This document shows, one piece after another, positions 43,075-52,210 of a stretch of DNA of 64,000 nt. The notes beneath the pieces are model-generated. The model ran no database searches. It was not told where the DNA came from and was given only the letters and a program-made list of their open reading frames with translations. The position numbers and the translations under genes are program-made. The DNA comes from Chlamydiota bacterium (lineage in GTDB: Bacteria > Chlamydiota > Chlamydiia > Chlamydiales > RGXB01): positions 62,001 through 126,000 of the forward strand of contig VGMG01000004.1 of NCBI GenBank assembly GCA_016866495.1. The letters are read 5' to 3'. Positions within the stretch are counted from its first letter, which is position 1; each line of letters begins with the position of its first letter.

Positions 43075-44400
43075 CTACATGACGTTTAAAATTTCCCCTT
43101 TAGAGGAATTTTTTTTAATCTGTTGTAAAATAGATTTTGCTACATCTACAGGAGCGGCTAAGGTATTTGGATCTTCAAAGGGGAAGTTTTTTTTTCTCAT
43201 GGGTGTGTCTGTCCGTTTTGGGCAAAAAATTTGGATTTTGAGATCCGGGCGTTCTTCAGACAGGCTTTGTAATAAGTTGATACTGGCCGCTTTTGTTGCA
43301 GAGTAGACACCTATCTCTTTTCTACCCCTGAAATAAGAGGAAGAGCCAATTAAGATAAACAAAGCACCCTTTTTAAGTGGCAAATACTTAAAAAGGGGAA
43401 TGAGACTTAAAAAATTGACTTTTACCATCTCTTCTACCTGGTCTTCTTTTAACTCCTGAACCGCTCCCTTATACAGGCAACCGGCTGAAAAAATACATCC
43501 GTCCAAGGGGCCAAATTTTTCAAAAAGTTCTAGAGAGGTTTTTTTTATGGAAGGGGTTTTGAGCAGGTCTAACGAAAAAGGTGCGGAGCTTCTTGAAAGG
43601 GGAATCACTTCGGCCCCCTCCAAAATCAACTCTTTATGAATATGTTGGCCGATCCCTCCTGATGCTCCAATGAGTGCTATTTTTTTTCCCTTAAAATCTA
43701 TAATTGAAGGACTTGAAACCGTTCTTTTCCTCAAAAGGTGCTCTGCAAGGTAAAGATCAAGCGGGGTTGTTATTTTGATATTTGTTTCATCACCTTCGAC
43801 TCTTTTTATTTCTGCGCCAATTCGTAATGCTAGTTGTACATCGCATGTGGCCTCAAAAATGTTTTGCTTTTCGGCATTTTCGTGAGCTTTAATTAGGGTT
43901 TTCTTGTGAAATCCTTGGGGAGTTTGACCCCTTTGCAATGTAGACCTATCGGGTATATGAGGGATAGTTCCCTTGTCTACTACTCCTATGGTGTCTTGCG
44001 TGGGGATGTAAGTGCCGCAAGCAGGGTAGAAGTCAAGAGCCGATAAAAGCTCGTCAATCATTTTAAAAGAGACAAAAGGGCGTGCTCCGTCATGGATTAA
44101 TACTTTTCCGATATTTTTTTCGAGGTGAAGAAGACTTTTTCTTACCGATTCTTGACGAGTAGAGCCCCCTTCAACAATTTTGATAATAGGGCTTTTTTCC
44201 TGGATTTCTTTTTTTAGGGTCTCAATCCAATCTTTGTGGCAGGCTAAAAGAATTTGGGAAAACTGCCCTGACAAAAGGAGGGTTTCGAGCGCGTATTCGT
44301 AGACGCGTTTTCCACTCAAGAAATGGAATTGTTTTGGGGTAACAGCGTCTAAAAACCGTTCGCTTTTGCCGCCTATTAATAAAATCGCTGCAGAGTTCAT
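43075..44400 (-). CDS. Cytidylyltransferase-SDR fusion (CDP-ribitol type or IspD-like)
   Basis: 441 residues in two domains. Residues about 1-225 are an IspD/TarI-type cytidylyltransferase (LLIGGKSERF, TPKQF, HDGARPF, QRGQTPQGF, ATCDVQLA). Residues about 235-441 are a short-chain dehydrogenase (GASGGIGQHI, then GSSSYF and YSATK). The same fusion in Haemophilus capsule loci (Bcs1/Acs1) makes CDP-ribitol from ribulose-5-phosphate; IspD itself is single-domain. A CDP-ribitol route is therefore more likely than MEP-pathway IspD, but substrate is inferred. ATG at 44400 with AAAGAG upstream is preferred over 44457. Confidence 0.8.
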   Translation of the reverse strand: MNSAAILLIGGKSERFLDAVTPKQFHFLSGKRVYEYALETLLLSGQFSQILLACHKDWIETLKKEIQEKSPIIKIVEGGSTRQESVRKSLLHLEKNIGKVLIHDGARPFVSFKMIDELLSALDFYPACGTYIPTQDTIGVVDKGTIPHIPDRSTLQRGQTPQGFHKKTLIKAHENAEKQNIFEATCDVQLALRIGAEIKRVEGDETNIKITTPLDLYLAEHLLRKRTVSSPSIIDFKGKKIALIGASGGIGQHIHKELILEGAEVIPLSRSSAPFSLDLLKTPSIKKTSLELFEKFGPLDGCIFSAGCLYKGAVQELKEDQVEEMVKVNFLSLIPLFKYLPLKKGALFILIGSSSYFRGRKEIGVYSATKAASINLLQSLSEERPDLKIQIFCPKRTDTPMRKKNFPFEDPNTLAAPVDVAKSILQQIKKNSSKGEILNVM

Positions 44401-44443
44401 TCTCTTTAAGCATGCTTCATTTTGGTATAAAGAGCAAAAAGGA

Positions 44444-45037
44444 CTATTGCCGATCATAAATTTTTTGAGCTAACAGGCTTCCTGCTGATTTAATTTCATC
44501 CACATGTTTTTGGATCATTTCCCTAAGATTTCTCAAATTTTCTATAAAAGTAGATTCCAAATATCCTATAGATAGTCGGTTTTGATAGAGATACCCCCCT
44601 TCGTAGGGAATCGCCTCCACAAAAGCGGGAAGCTTAGGGTAATTCAGCTCATGGAAAAATTTTCCTTTTAATCCGGTGCCTGTTGTAGAGAGCTTTGTTG
44701 TCAAAAATCCGAAATTAGAATCGTAGGCAAAACTGAAAATTGAATGCAAATGAAAAAGGAGGGGTTTGATTTGATTGTATGGACCATCATAGAGAATGTG
44801 CAGGTGATCGAACGAGCCCAAAACAAGAAGAAGGCCACTTTGTGGATCAAAAAAAAGTTTTTTGTAGTGTTCTTCAAAAAAGAAGGCTTTAGTTAATTTT
44901 CTTTCCTCTACTTCCTCCAAATTTTCAAGCCATTTTCCCTCAGGAAAAATTTGTGGGAGCATTTTTTTAAGTATTTGAGCCGCCTCTGAGGAACCAAAGG
45001 GGATTTTATCCAAATTCCTAATAAAATGGAGAATCAT
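44444..45037 (-). CDS. mcsB: Short, probably inactive McsB-like arginine kinase
   Basis: 197 residues against about 350 for McsB. RNLDKIPF corresponds to the RxRLARNL region, FDHLHI to EEDHLR and STTGTGLKGKF to CPTNxGTGLRAS, but the acidic catalytic residue before DH is missing (GSFDH), the nucleotide-binding Arg cluster at the N-terminus is absent, and the C-terminal third that normally contributes Arg ligands for ATP is lacking. No frameshift remnant of that part is visible downstream, where another gene starts. Overlaps mcsA by 4 bp, so the pair is still coupled. A regulatory or scaffold role for McsA seems likelier than kinase activity. Confidence 0.7.
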   Translation of the reverse strand: MILHFIRNLDKIPFGSSEAAQILKKMLPQIFPEGKWLENLEEVEERKLTKAFFFEEHYKKLFFDPQSGLLLVLGSFDHLHILYDGPYNQIKPLLFHLHSIFSFAYDSNFGFLTTKLSTTGTGLKGKFFHELNYPKLPAFVEAIPYEGGYLYQNRLSIGYLESTFIENLRNLREMIQKHVDEIKSAGSLLAQKIYDRQ

Positions 45038-45462
45038 GTGCCACCCAAAGTTGTGGTGATTTTTTTCAATCTATCTCGAATTAGCGCTGCTTCTTCAAAC
45101 AGCTCTTTTGCGATAGCCTCTTGAAGAGAAGACTGGAGCTCTTGGATATCAATTTTTGTGTTCTGCTCTAATGGGGAAAACTCGCTCAAATTTAGGGCCT
45201 TAAAAAGGGTGTGACAAGTCTCTTTGAATGTTGTATAGCAATCAAGGCAACCGACAGTTCCTGATGTTTGTAGATCCTCTAAAGACTTAGAGCAACTCGA
45301 ACAGGAAACGGTCTCAATTTTTTGATCCAGAAGATTCTGTTTCAAGGGGCATCTACTACATAAACCATAACAACTGGTTTTCCCTTTTTCGATTTGTTTA
45401 TAGCTGAAGCTCACCGGTTCATTACAACCTTTGCAAGACGAATGTTTTTTGAAAGATCCCAT
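45034..45462 (-). CDS. mcsA: McsA-like zinc-finger/UVR-domain protein
   Basis: 142 residues. Four CxxC-type pairs (CKGC, CSRC, CSSC, CLDC) bind zinc as in McsA; the C-terminus (LQEAIAKELFEEAALIRDRLKKI) is a UVR-type helical hairpin. In firmicutes McsA activates the McsB kinase and CtsR/ClpC control; in Chlamydia the pair adjoins frr, as it does here apart from the tRNAs and the cytidylyltransferase-SDR gene. Confidence 0.88.
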   Translation of the reverse strand: MGSFKKHSSCKGCNEPVSFSYKQIEKGKTSCYGLCSRCPLKQNLLDQKIETVSCSSCSKSLEDLQTSGTVGCLDCYTTFKETCHTLFKALNLSEFSPLEQNTKIDIQELQSSLQEAIAKELFEEAALIRDRLKKITTTLGGT

Positions 45463-45555
45463 ATTTGCCTAATACACCTGTAGTTTTTTCTTTACAATTT
45501 TAAAGCAAATTTACGATAGGAATAAAATAAGCGGTTGGAATTTATAAGGATTCGT

Positions 45556-46125
45556 ATGCGTTATACCCTGTCGTTAGTTATACTCACTCTTCTTGGGATA
45601 GCAGTCCTTAAAGGAAGTCTGACATATAAAGGAAATGCACATAAGTTTTTCTTTTCAGCCCAACAATCTCGCAATATGGATCAAGATGAGGATCAGTATA
45701 ACGATATGAGTGTTGATCCAACGCCCCCTGAAGGTCTAAATGATGGGGCAACACAATACTGGATGACATTAACTCCCCAGCAAAAACAGGCGGTGAGGCA
45801 AGATATTCAGAATGGTATGGATCCAAACCAAGCAGTGCTAAATTACTCCCAGTATAACAACCAACAACCCAGTAATGTTGAGGGCTCCGGTTCTCATCCG
45901 ACACAAGAGGGCTACGATCTTGAACAATCGCAAAATACTCCCTCTGGATCTAATTCCACTTCCCAGGGTAGAATCTCCAGCAGGGCTTCAGATGGTTATT
46001 CTGGACAAGGTTCGTCAGATGAGGATGAAACCGATGAAAATAATCGGGGAAAAAACGACCCATCGGAAAGACCATATTATGCACCTGGTGGGCAAAATAG
46101 CCCTGAGCCTGGAAATCAGTGGTAA
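45556..46125 (+). CDS. Small secreted disordered protein
   Basis: 189 residues that I do not recognise. A signal or anchor helix (RYTLSLVILTLLGIAVL) is followed by a long disordered region rich in Ser, Gly, Gln, Asn, Asp and Pro with no fold motif. AAGGA 7 bases before the ATG at 45556 sets the start; an upstream TTG at 45535 is less likely. It is immediately followed by kdsB. It may be a surface or secreted protein, or a quickly evolving effector; composition alone cannot tell. Confidence 0.6.
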   Translation: MRYTLSLVILTLLGIAVLKGSLTYKGNAHKFFFSAQQSRNMDQDEDQYNDMSVDPTPPEGLNDGATQYWMTLTPQQKQAVRQDIQNGMDPNQAVLNYSQYNNQQPSNVEGSGSHPTQEGYDLEQSQNTPSGSNSTSQGRISSRASDGYSGQGSSDEDETDENNRGKNDPSERPYYAPGGQNSPEPGNQW

Positions 46126-46142
46126 TCTTAAGGTTTTTTTAT

Positions 46143-46883
46143 TTGCAAACAGTAGCGTACATTCCTGCAAGGCTGAATTCAACTCGATTTAAGCACAAAA
46201 TTCTTCAGGATTTTCTAGGAAAGCCCCTTTTACAGTGGGCGTATGAAAATGCTAGAAATTCCAATCTGTTTGATCAGGTGATCATCTTGGCGGATGATCC
46301 GATAACAGTTGAACTTGCAAAAAGTTTTAAAGCACCCACAATTTTTACCTCGACTAGGCCCCAAAATGGAACCCAAAGAATCATAGAAGCACTCGAAAAT
46401 GGGGCTCCATTAGCAAATAAAATCGTAAATGTTCAAGCCGATGAACCGCTTCTTACAAATGGAATATTTTCCACCCTTTTATCGGGTAAAAACTTCGAGG
46501 GATCTCGTATCTGGACCCTCAAAAAAAGGATCAAAACTCTTGAAGAGCTTGAAGCTCCTCAGGTTGTAAAAGTTGTTACAGACGCCAAAGGGCGTGCGAT
46601 GTATTTTTCAAGATCCAGGATCCCTTTTGACCGGGATCAAAAAGAGAATATTCTCTACTTCAAGCACGTCGGGCTTTATGCCTATACACCTTCGGCGCTA
46701 CTAGAGATCTCCAAGATGGAACCCTCCTATTTGGATAAAGCTGAGAGCTTGGAGCAGCTGACGCCCCTATTTTACGGCATACCCATAGAGGTGTTTGAAA
46801 CAAAAGAGACCGTGTACGGTGTGGATATCCCTGAAGACTTAGAAAAGTTAAAAAAAAATTTTCAAAGAGCCGCGCCCGTTTAA
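46143..46883 (+). CDS. kdsB: 3-deoxy-manno-octulosonate cytidylyltransferase
   Basis: Activates Kdo to CMP-Kdo for lipopolysaccharide inner core. 246 residues from a TTG at 46143 with AAGG 9 bases upstream; a GTG at 46119 would overlap the previous gene by 7 bp. Motifs: YIPARLNSTRFKHKIL (family IPARxxSxRxPxK), TRPQNGTQRI, NVQADEPLL, SRSRIPFDR and KHVGLYAYT. Active residues look intact; two substitutions in the first motif (RFKHK for RLPGK) are mild. Confidence 0.92.
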   Translation: MQTVAYIPARLNSTRFKHKILQDFLGKPLLQWAYENARNSNLFDQVIILADDPITVELAKSFKAPTIFTSTRPQNGTQRIIEALENGAPLANKIVNVQADEPLLTNGIFSTLLSGKNFEGSRIWTLKKRIKTLEELEAPQVVKVVTDAKGRAMYFSRSRIPFDRDQKENILYFKHVGLYAYTPSALLEISKMEPSYLDKAESLEQLTPLFYGIPIEVFETKETVYGVDIPEDLEKLKKNFQRAAPV

Positions 46884-46994
46884 TCGGGGCATATACATCT
46901 TCTAAAATGCTAAAAAAATCTCTTACTTCTTTGGTTTTTCCTTAAAAGTGCTTCATTGACAGGGATAGCTTATATTGGGTAAAATATTTGACTG

Positions 46995-48404
46995 ATGAAC
47001 GACTATCCATTTGGTTTTAAAACAGCTGTTGAGAGCGAGGTATTTGAGGCAGGTCTTAATGAAGAGGTGATCCGTCGCATCTCATTAAAGAAAAATGAAC
47101 CCGCCTTCATGCTGGAATTTCGCCTCAAATCTTATAAAAAATTTCTTGAAATGGCTCCCCCTAATTGGGCAAATCTCTCATTCGATCCGATCGATTTGCA
47201 AAAAATTAGTTACTACGCAGAGCCCAAAAACAAACCTTCCCTTGCTTCTATTGAAGATCTAGATCCAGAAATTCGTAAAACCTACGAGCGTTTAGGAATC
47301 CCTCTGGATGAGCAGCATAGGCTCGCTAATGTTGCGGTAGATCTAGTTTTTGACTCTGTATCTATAGCCACGACTTTCAAGAAAAAACTTGAAGATGCCG
47401 GGGTTGTTTTATGTTCTATATCTGAAGCAGTTCAAAAGTATCCGGAGCTTGTTGAAAAGTATCTGGGTACGGTTGTTCCTATTGCAGACAACTATTTTGC
47501 AGCTTTAAATTCCGCTGTATTTAGTGACGGTTCATTTGTTTATGTTCCAAAAGGTGTGAGATCCCCTATGGAGCTTTCCACCTATTTTAGGATAAACGAA
47601 GAAAACACAGGGCAGTTCGAGCGTACTCTCATCATCGCCGAAGAAGATTCCTACGTAAGCTATTTGGAGGGATGCACGGCGCCTTCCTTTGATTCAAAAC
47701 AGCTGCATGCAGCGGTAGTTGAGCTTGTTGCTATGCGCGGAGCCGAGATCAAGTATTCGACCGTCCAAAATTGGTATCCAGGGGACGAAGAGGGGAAAGG
47801 GGGCGTCTACAATTTTGTTACAAAAAGGGGCAAATGTCTAGGAGATCACTCGAAAATTTCATGGACCCAAGTAGAAGTTGGCTCTAGTATTACATGGAAG
47901 TATCCAAGCTGCGTTTTAATTGGTGACCATTCGGTAGGGGAATTCTATTCAGTTGCACTTACAAATAAAAAAATGCAAGCCGATACCGGAACGAAAATGA
48001 TCCATATTGGAAAAAACACGAGGTCTACAATTATTTCAAAAGGGATATCTGCAGATCGTTCGTCAAATACTTACCGCGGTTTGGTGATGGTAGGGCCAAA
48101 AGCTTCGAATGCAAGAAACTATACCCAGTGCGATTCCATGTTAATTGATACAAATTGCTCTGCACATACGTTTCCGGTAATTGAGTCTACAAACGCAACA
48201 GCTGAGATAGAACATGAAGCCAGCACTTCGCGTTTGAATGAGGAGATGCTTTTTTATTTACAATCACGCGGCTTTGACAAAGAAGAGGCTATTAGCATGG
48301 TTGTGAACGGTTTTTGCAAAGAGGTGATGCAAGAGTTGCCTTTAGAATTTGCTCAAGAGGCAAAAAAATTATTAATGATCAAGTTAGAAGGATCCGTAGG
48401 ATAA
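46995..48404 (+). CDS. sufB: Fe-S cluster assembly protein SufB
   Basis: Scaffold subunit of the SufBCD complex. 469 residues; the SufB core is clear ([28 protein letters not shown] is its hallmark region, here landmarks SDGSFVYVP and STYFRIN), with the [10 protein letters not shown] and [12 protein letters not shown] segments and the conserved Cys of QCDSML. Its stop overlaps the sufC start (TAATG). First gene of sufBCDS, as in Chlamydia. Confidence 0.96.
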   Translation: MNDYPFGFKTAVESEVFEAGLNEEVIRRISLKKNEPAFMLEFRLKSYKKFLEMAPPNWANLSFDPIDLQKISYYAEPKNKPSLASIEDLDPEIRKTYERLGIPLDEQHRLANVAVDLVFDSVSIATTFKKKLEDAGVVLCSISEAVQKYPELVEKYLGTVVPIADNYFAALNSAVFSDGSFVYVPKGVRSPMELSTYFRINEENTGQFERTLIIAEEDSYVSYLEGCTAPSFDSKQLHAAVVELVAMRGAEIKYSTVQNWYPGDEEGKGGVYNFVTKRGKCLGDHSKISWTQVEVGSSITWKYPSCVLIGDHSVGEFYSVALTNKKMQADTGTKMIHIGKNTRSTIISKGISADRSSNTYRGLVMVGPKASNARNYTQCDSMLIDTNCSAHTFPVIESTNATAEIEHEASTSRLNEEMLFYLQSRGFDKEEAISMVVNGFCKEVMQELPLEFAQEAKKLLMIKLEGSVG

Positions 48405-49141
48405 TGTTAATCATCGACAATTTAGAGGTTTCTGTAGACGACAAAAAAGTCCTTAACGGCCTTTCCTTAAAGGTGGGGGCTAATGAGGTGCATGCGATCA
48501 TGGGACCAAATGGGGCCGGAAAATCCAGTCTATCTAATGTACTCGCCGGACATCCCTCTTATCAGATTCTAAGTGGTTCTGTGACTTTCAAAGAGGAAAA
48601 TCTTTTGGAGATGGAGCCGAACCAAAGGGCTTTGAAGGGTGTTTTTAAAAGTTTCCAATACCCATTGGAAATTGCGGGTCTTAACACCAAAGAGTTTTTA
48701 AAAGAGTCCTACAATCTTCATAGGAAACAAAAGGGTTTGGATGCCCTTTCTTCAGGTGCTTTTGAGGCAGTTCTTGGTGAAAAAATGGAGATGGTGAAGT
48801 TCAACCCTCTTTTGATTGACAGAGACTTGCACTCCAATTTTTCGGGTGGGGAAAAAAAGAAGAGCGAGATATTGCAAATGGCGCTTTTTGAGCCAAGTCT
48901 TGCGATTTTGGACGAAACGGATTCGGGATTGGACATAGACGCTTTAAAAGCTGTCGGTCAAGCGATAGAAAAATTGCGGGCCAAAGACCGTAGCATCATT
49001 TTGATCACCCATTATCAACGTCTTTTGGACTTTATTCAACCGGATGTGGTGCACGTGATGCAAAATGGAAAGATTGTCCGCTCAGGAAATAAAGACCTGG
49101 CTAAAATTCTTGAGGCAGAGGGTTATGAAAGCTCTTCTTAA
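48404..49141 (+). CDS. sufC: Fe-S assembly ATPase SufC
   Basis: ABC-type ATPase driving SufBCD. 245 residues: Walker A GPNGAGKSS, signature SGGEKKKSEI, Walker B LAILDETDSGLD and the H-loop His in ITHYQRLL. The start ATG overlaps the sufB stop; the longer open frame inside sufB is not used. Confidence 0.96.
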   Translation: MLIIDNLEVSVDDKKVLNGLSLKVGANEVHAIMGPNGAGKSSLSNVLAGHPSYQILSGSVTFKEENLLEMEPNQRALKGVFKSFQYPLEIAGLNTKEFLKESYNLHRKQKGLDALSSGAFEAVLGEKMEMVKFNPLLIDRDLHSNFSGGEKKKSEILQMALFEPSLAILDETDSGLDIDALKAVGQAIEKLRAKDRSIILITHYQRLLDFIQPDVVHVMQNGKIVRSGNKDLAKILEAEGYESSS

Positions 49142-49991
49142 CACAAATTTGATTCCGCTGGGTTTGGAGTTTCTTTCGATAGAGGTGGCTAAAAAAATGT
49201 TTCCTCTCTTTTTCGAGGGTCGTGAATCGGATGCGGAGGGTTTTTTATTTGTTCCTAAGAATTTTTCTTCAAAGGAACTCTTGAGAATTTCAGAGCCGAG
49301 TAAATATGAGATCTATCTATCTAAAGGTTCCGAGCTGAGTTGGGTAGTTCAGCCGATTCAGGAGGGTGCGTTCGAGTTAAGAGCTTATCTTGAAGAGGGA
49401 GCTTCAATCAAAAGAGCCTCTATCGTAGAACAAAAGGGGAGTATTCAGCTTAAAACTCATTATATAGTCAAAAAATCGGCACGGGTCTTGCATATTGGCT
49501 GGGTGGAAGCCGTTGGAAAAACACAGGAGACAATAGTTGCGACTATCGAGGGAGAGGGGGCTGAAGTAGATCTAAGGGGAGGTTGGCATCTTTGTGAACG
49601 GGAAACGATAGGGGTAAATGTTTTAGTGGAACATAAATCCCCATATGCGCGCTCCAACCAGCTTTTTAAAGGTGTTGTTTTGGAATCTGCACGTTCCAGT
49701 TTTGAGGGATCTATTTATGTTGCCAAAGGGGCCCATAAAACGGAAAGTTTTCAGAAGAATAACAACGTAGTGTTTGACCAAGCGCAAGCGAAAACTTCCC
49801 CTGGAATTCAGGTGTACCATGATGATGTGAAGGCGTCGCACGGTGCCACGGTGGCTAAGCCCTCAAAAGAGGATGAGTTTTATCTTCTCTCTAGGGGTTT
49901 TGATCAGCAGAGGGCAAAAGAACTTCTTATTGAATCTTTCTTAGGTGAGATAAAGGGGAGTTTGTCTACAATTGTCGGGGAGCTTGTTTGA
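49125..49991 (+). CDS. sufD: Fe-S assembly protein SufD
   Basis: Partner of SufB. 288 residues, shorter than E. coli SufD (423) but normal for chlamydiae. The C-terminal core has SHGATVAKPSKEDEFYLLSRGF, matching the SufD pattern SHGATxGxLDxxxLFYLxSRG. Start at 49125 is set by homology of the first residues; the gene overlaps sufC by 17 bp. Confidence 0.9.
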   Translation: MKALLNTNLIPLGLEFLSIEVAKKMFPLFFEGRESDAEGFLFVPKNFSSKELLRISEPSKYEIYLSKGSELSWVVQPIQEGAFELRAYLEEGASIKRASIVEQKGSIQLKTHYIVKKSARVLHIGWVEAVGKTQETIVATIEGEGAEVDLRGGWHLCERETIGVNVLVEHKSPYARSNQLFKGVVLESARSSFEGSIYVAKGAHKTESFQKNNNVVFDQAQAKTSPGIQVYHDDVKASHGATVAKPSKEDEFYLLSRGFDQQRAKELLIESFLGEIKGSLSTIVGELV

Positions 49992-51196
49992 TGCAAGTAC
50001 TTCATGACGTTGATTTGGTAATTAAAGAGCAGTTCACCCTCCTAAAGGGCTCCAAAATTCTCTACTTGGATACTGCTGCTACCTCTTTAAAGCCAGAAAT
50101 GGTGATTGAAGCGGAGTGCGAATTTTACCGACGTCGGTATGCTACAGTGCATCGTTCCTTGTATCCTAGAGCACAAGAAGCAACAAAGGATCTCTATTTG
50201 ACTAGGGAGCTGATTAGAAAACGTATTGGAGCGCCTAGTGTAAAGGGAGTTATTTTTACACGAGCTGCAACCGATAGTTTAAACCAGGCGGCACAATTTC
50301 TGATGCAGATCATTGAAGGGGGCGGAGAAATTTTAATCTCTCCTCTGGAGCATCACGCAAATCTTCTTCCATTCAAAGCTTTAGAAAAAAAAGGTCTTTT
50401 AAAAATAAGAGATTTACCGGTCCATCCTAGTGGTGCTGTAAACTTTGAAGCTCTTTTTAAAATGGATCTATCCAATGTTTCGGCGCTAACAATTGCCCAT
50501 GTTTCTAATGTCACTGGAGTGACTCAAGATCTTAAACAGTTGGGTGCGATCTGTAGGACAAAGAATTGGGTTTTCATTGTCGATGCTGCGCAGAGCCTGG
50601 CTCATAAGAAGCTAGACGTCGTGGATTGCGAAATTGATTTTCTTGCTTTTTCAGCACATAAAATGTACGGACCAACGGGAGTGGGAGCACTCTATATAGC
50701 AGATCGCTTTGTTGATCTTCTTGAGCCTATAAATTATGGCGGGGATATGATCTTGGAATTGGATAGAGACATGCATTTTCAAGAGCCCCCTTTAAAATTT
50801 GAAGCCGGGACCCCCGCGATAGCGCAGATAATTGGATGGAAAGAGGCTTTAAATTTTCAAAATAGCGCGATATTTGAAAAAAAAGTCGAAACTTTTGGCC
50901 ATATAGCATCAGCCTATAGAGAGGGTTTAAAAGCTATAAACGGGGTGGAAATTCTGAGTGCACCGGATAGCGAGTCGATAATCACTTTTGTTGTAAACGG
51001 CGTCCATTCGATGGATCTAGCTCTTCTTTTAGGGGAGAAAGGAGTAGAGGTTCGCAGTGGTTCTTTATGCGCTTTGAATGCGCTTAAATTTTTTGAAGTC
51101 AATAGTTTTTTAAGAGTATCTTTGGGTATTTATAACACTCTTGATGAGGTGGATTCCTTTTTTAATAAACTCAAAAAAGTTCTCCAAATTTTTTAA
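49991..51196 (+). CDS. sufS: Cysteine desulfurase SufS
   Basis: PLP enzyme supplying sulfur for the Suf system. 401 residues: EHHANLLP, DAAQSLAH, PLP-Lys in AFSAHKMYGPTG and the active Cys in RSGSLCALNAL (family RxGHHCAxP, so the usual His before Cys is Leu), then RVSLGIYNT. ATG at 49991 overlaps the sufD stop (TGATG). No SufE/SufU partner in the window. Confidence 0.94.
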   Translation: MQVLHDVDLVIKEQFTLLKGSKILYLDTAATSLKPEMVIEAECEFYRRRYATVHRSLYPRAQEATKDLYLTRELIRKRIGAPSVKGVIFTRAATDSLNQAAQFLMQIIEGGGEILISPLEHHANLLPFKALEKKGLLKIRDLPVHPSGAVNFEALFKMDLSNVSALTIAHVSNVTGVTQDLKQLGAICRTKNWVFIVDAAQSLAHKKLDVVDCEIDFLAFSAHKMYGPTGVGALYIADRFVDLLEPINYGGDMILELDRDMHFQEPPLKFEAGTPAIAQIIGWKEALNFQNSAIFEKKVETFGHIASAYREGLKAINGVEILSAPDSESIITFVVNGVHSMDLALLLGEKGVEVRSGSLCALNALKFFEVNSFLRVSLGIYNTLDEVDSFFNKLKKVLQIF

Positions 51197-51209
51197 CTGT
51201 TATTCCCCT

Positions 51210-52208
51210 TTAAAAATTCAGACCTATCCCTAGCGCGTACCCGGTTAAACTGATGTTTTCGGCGCCTCTGTAGTCTTTTGTTCCTTCATAGGTTCGATCG
51301 GCCTTAAACCAGGTTTGATTGAAGATAGAAAAATCAAGCGATCCATCACAAAATACAAGATAGGGACGAAATTCGACCCCAAGGGTAAAACCCACCATCG
51401 GAATCTGGCTCAATCTAAAAAAATTTTGTTGCAATAGCGGGATTTTTTTTGTCCCATTTTTGATGAAAAAATTGTTCGTTATTTCTGAACACCCGCAGAC
51501 TAAGCCACTCTCAATTTGTGAAAAAAAGTGCAGAGTTTTTAAAAAAAGGTTCTTTGGAAAAGGCGTGTATTCAATTTGACTTCCAAAAGCGGGTCCACCC
51601 CCTCGAAAAAAGTTCGAGGTGTTGAAATTTCTAATTTCTTCTATTGGAGCATGTTCAAGGGTTAAAAAGCCGATTTTTTTTGTTAATATTTGTTTGAAAC
51701 GGGTGAAATCTAGCCCTAAGGTGAGTTCTAAATTCAGGGTTTTCGATAGAGGGATTTTACTCCCAAATACACTTTGTAAGAGCTCTTGATTGAAAAGATA
51801 ACCGTCCTGGGCGGTTGTTAAAAGGATGTTTTTTGGTGAATAGCTTTTATCGATATCGTAATAAAAACAGATGGCCTCTCGGTCAAGATAATCGGGGTAA
51901 TGCATGAAACGATGTTTCTTTTTGGAACAAAACCACCTCCATCGGGAAAAATTACCGGTACTTGATAACGGGATCTGAAATGTAGTATCTAGTCCCCAAA
52001 AGGTTCGCGATTCGATTGGAGAATCCCTCAAAATAGTAAGATTTGGAAAAGAGTCCATAATAAAGTGTGTTGATCCAAATCCAGGATTGTTTTGAAAGCG
52101 ATAAAGAGTAAGTTTACCCTTAACAGGATTTTCACCTAGATAGATTTGTGGTAGGTCTGCTTGAGCCCAGTGAAAGTAAAAAATCAAAAGAAAAAAAAGT
52201 TTATTCAT
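51210..52208 (-). CDS. MOMP-like outer-membrane protein (third of three)
   Basis: 332 residues with signal peptide (about 1-17, AQAD), many short amphipathic strands and C-terminal aromatic GIGLNF. Weaker resemblance to the MOMP-like family than its two neighbours; the middle section is more variable. Starts 2 bases after the stop of the gene upstream, so the two are cotranscribed. Ends only 13 bp from convergent sufS. Confidence 0.7.
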   Translation of the reverse strand: MNKLFFLLIFYFHWAQADLPQIYLGENPVKGKLTLYRFQNNPGFGSTHFIMDSFPNLTILRDSPIESRTFWGLDTTFQIPLSSTGNFSRWRWFCSKKKHRFMHYPDYLDREAICFYYDIDKSYSPKNILLTTAQDGYLFNQELLQSVFGSKIPLSKTLNLELTLGLDFTRFKQILTKKIGFLTLEHAPIEEIRNFNTSNFFRGGGPAFGSQIEYTPFPKNLFLKTLHFFSQIESGLVCGCSEITNNFFIKNGTKKIPLLQQNFFRLSQIPMVGFTLGVEFRPYLVFCDGSLDFSIFNQTWFKADRTYEGTKDYRGAENISLTGYALGIGLNF

Positions 52209-52210
52209 TT

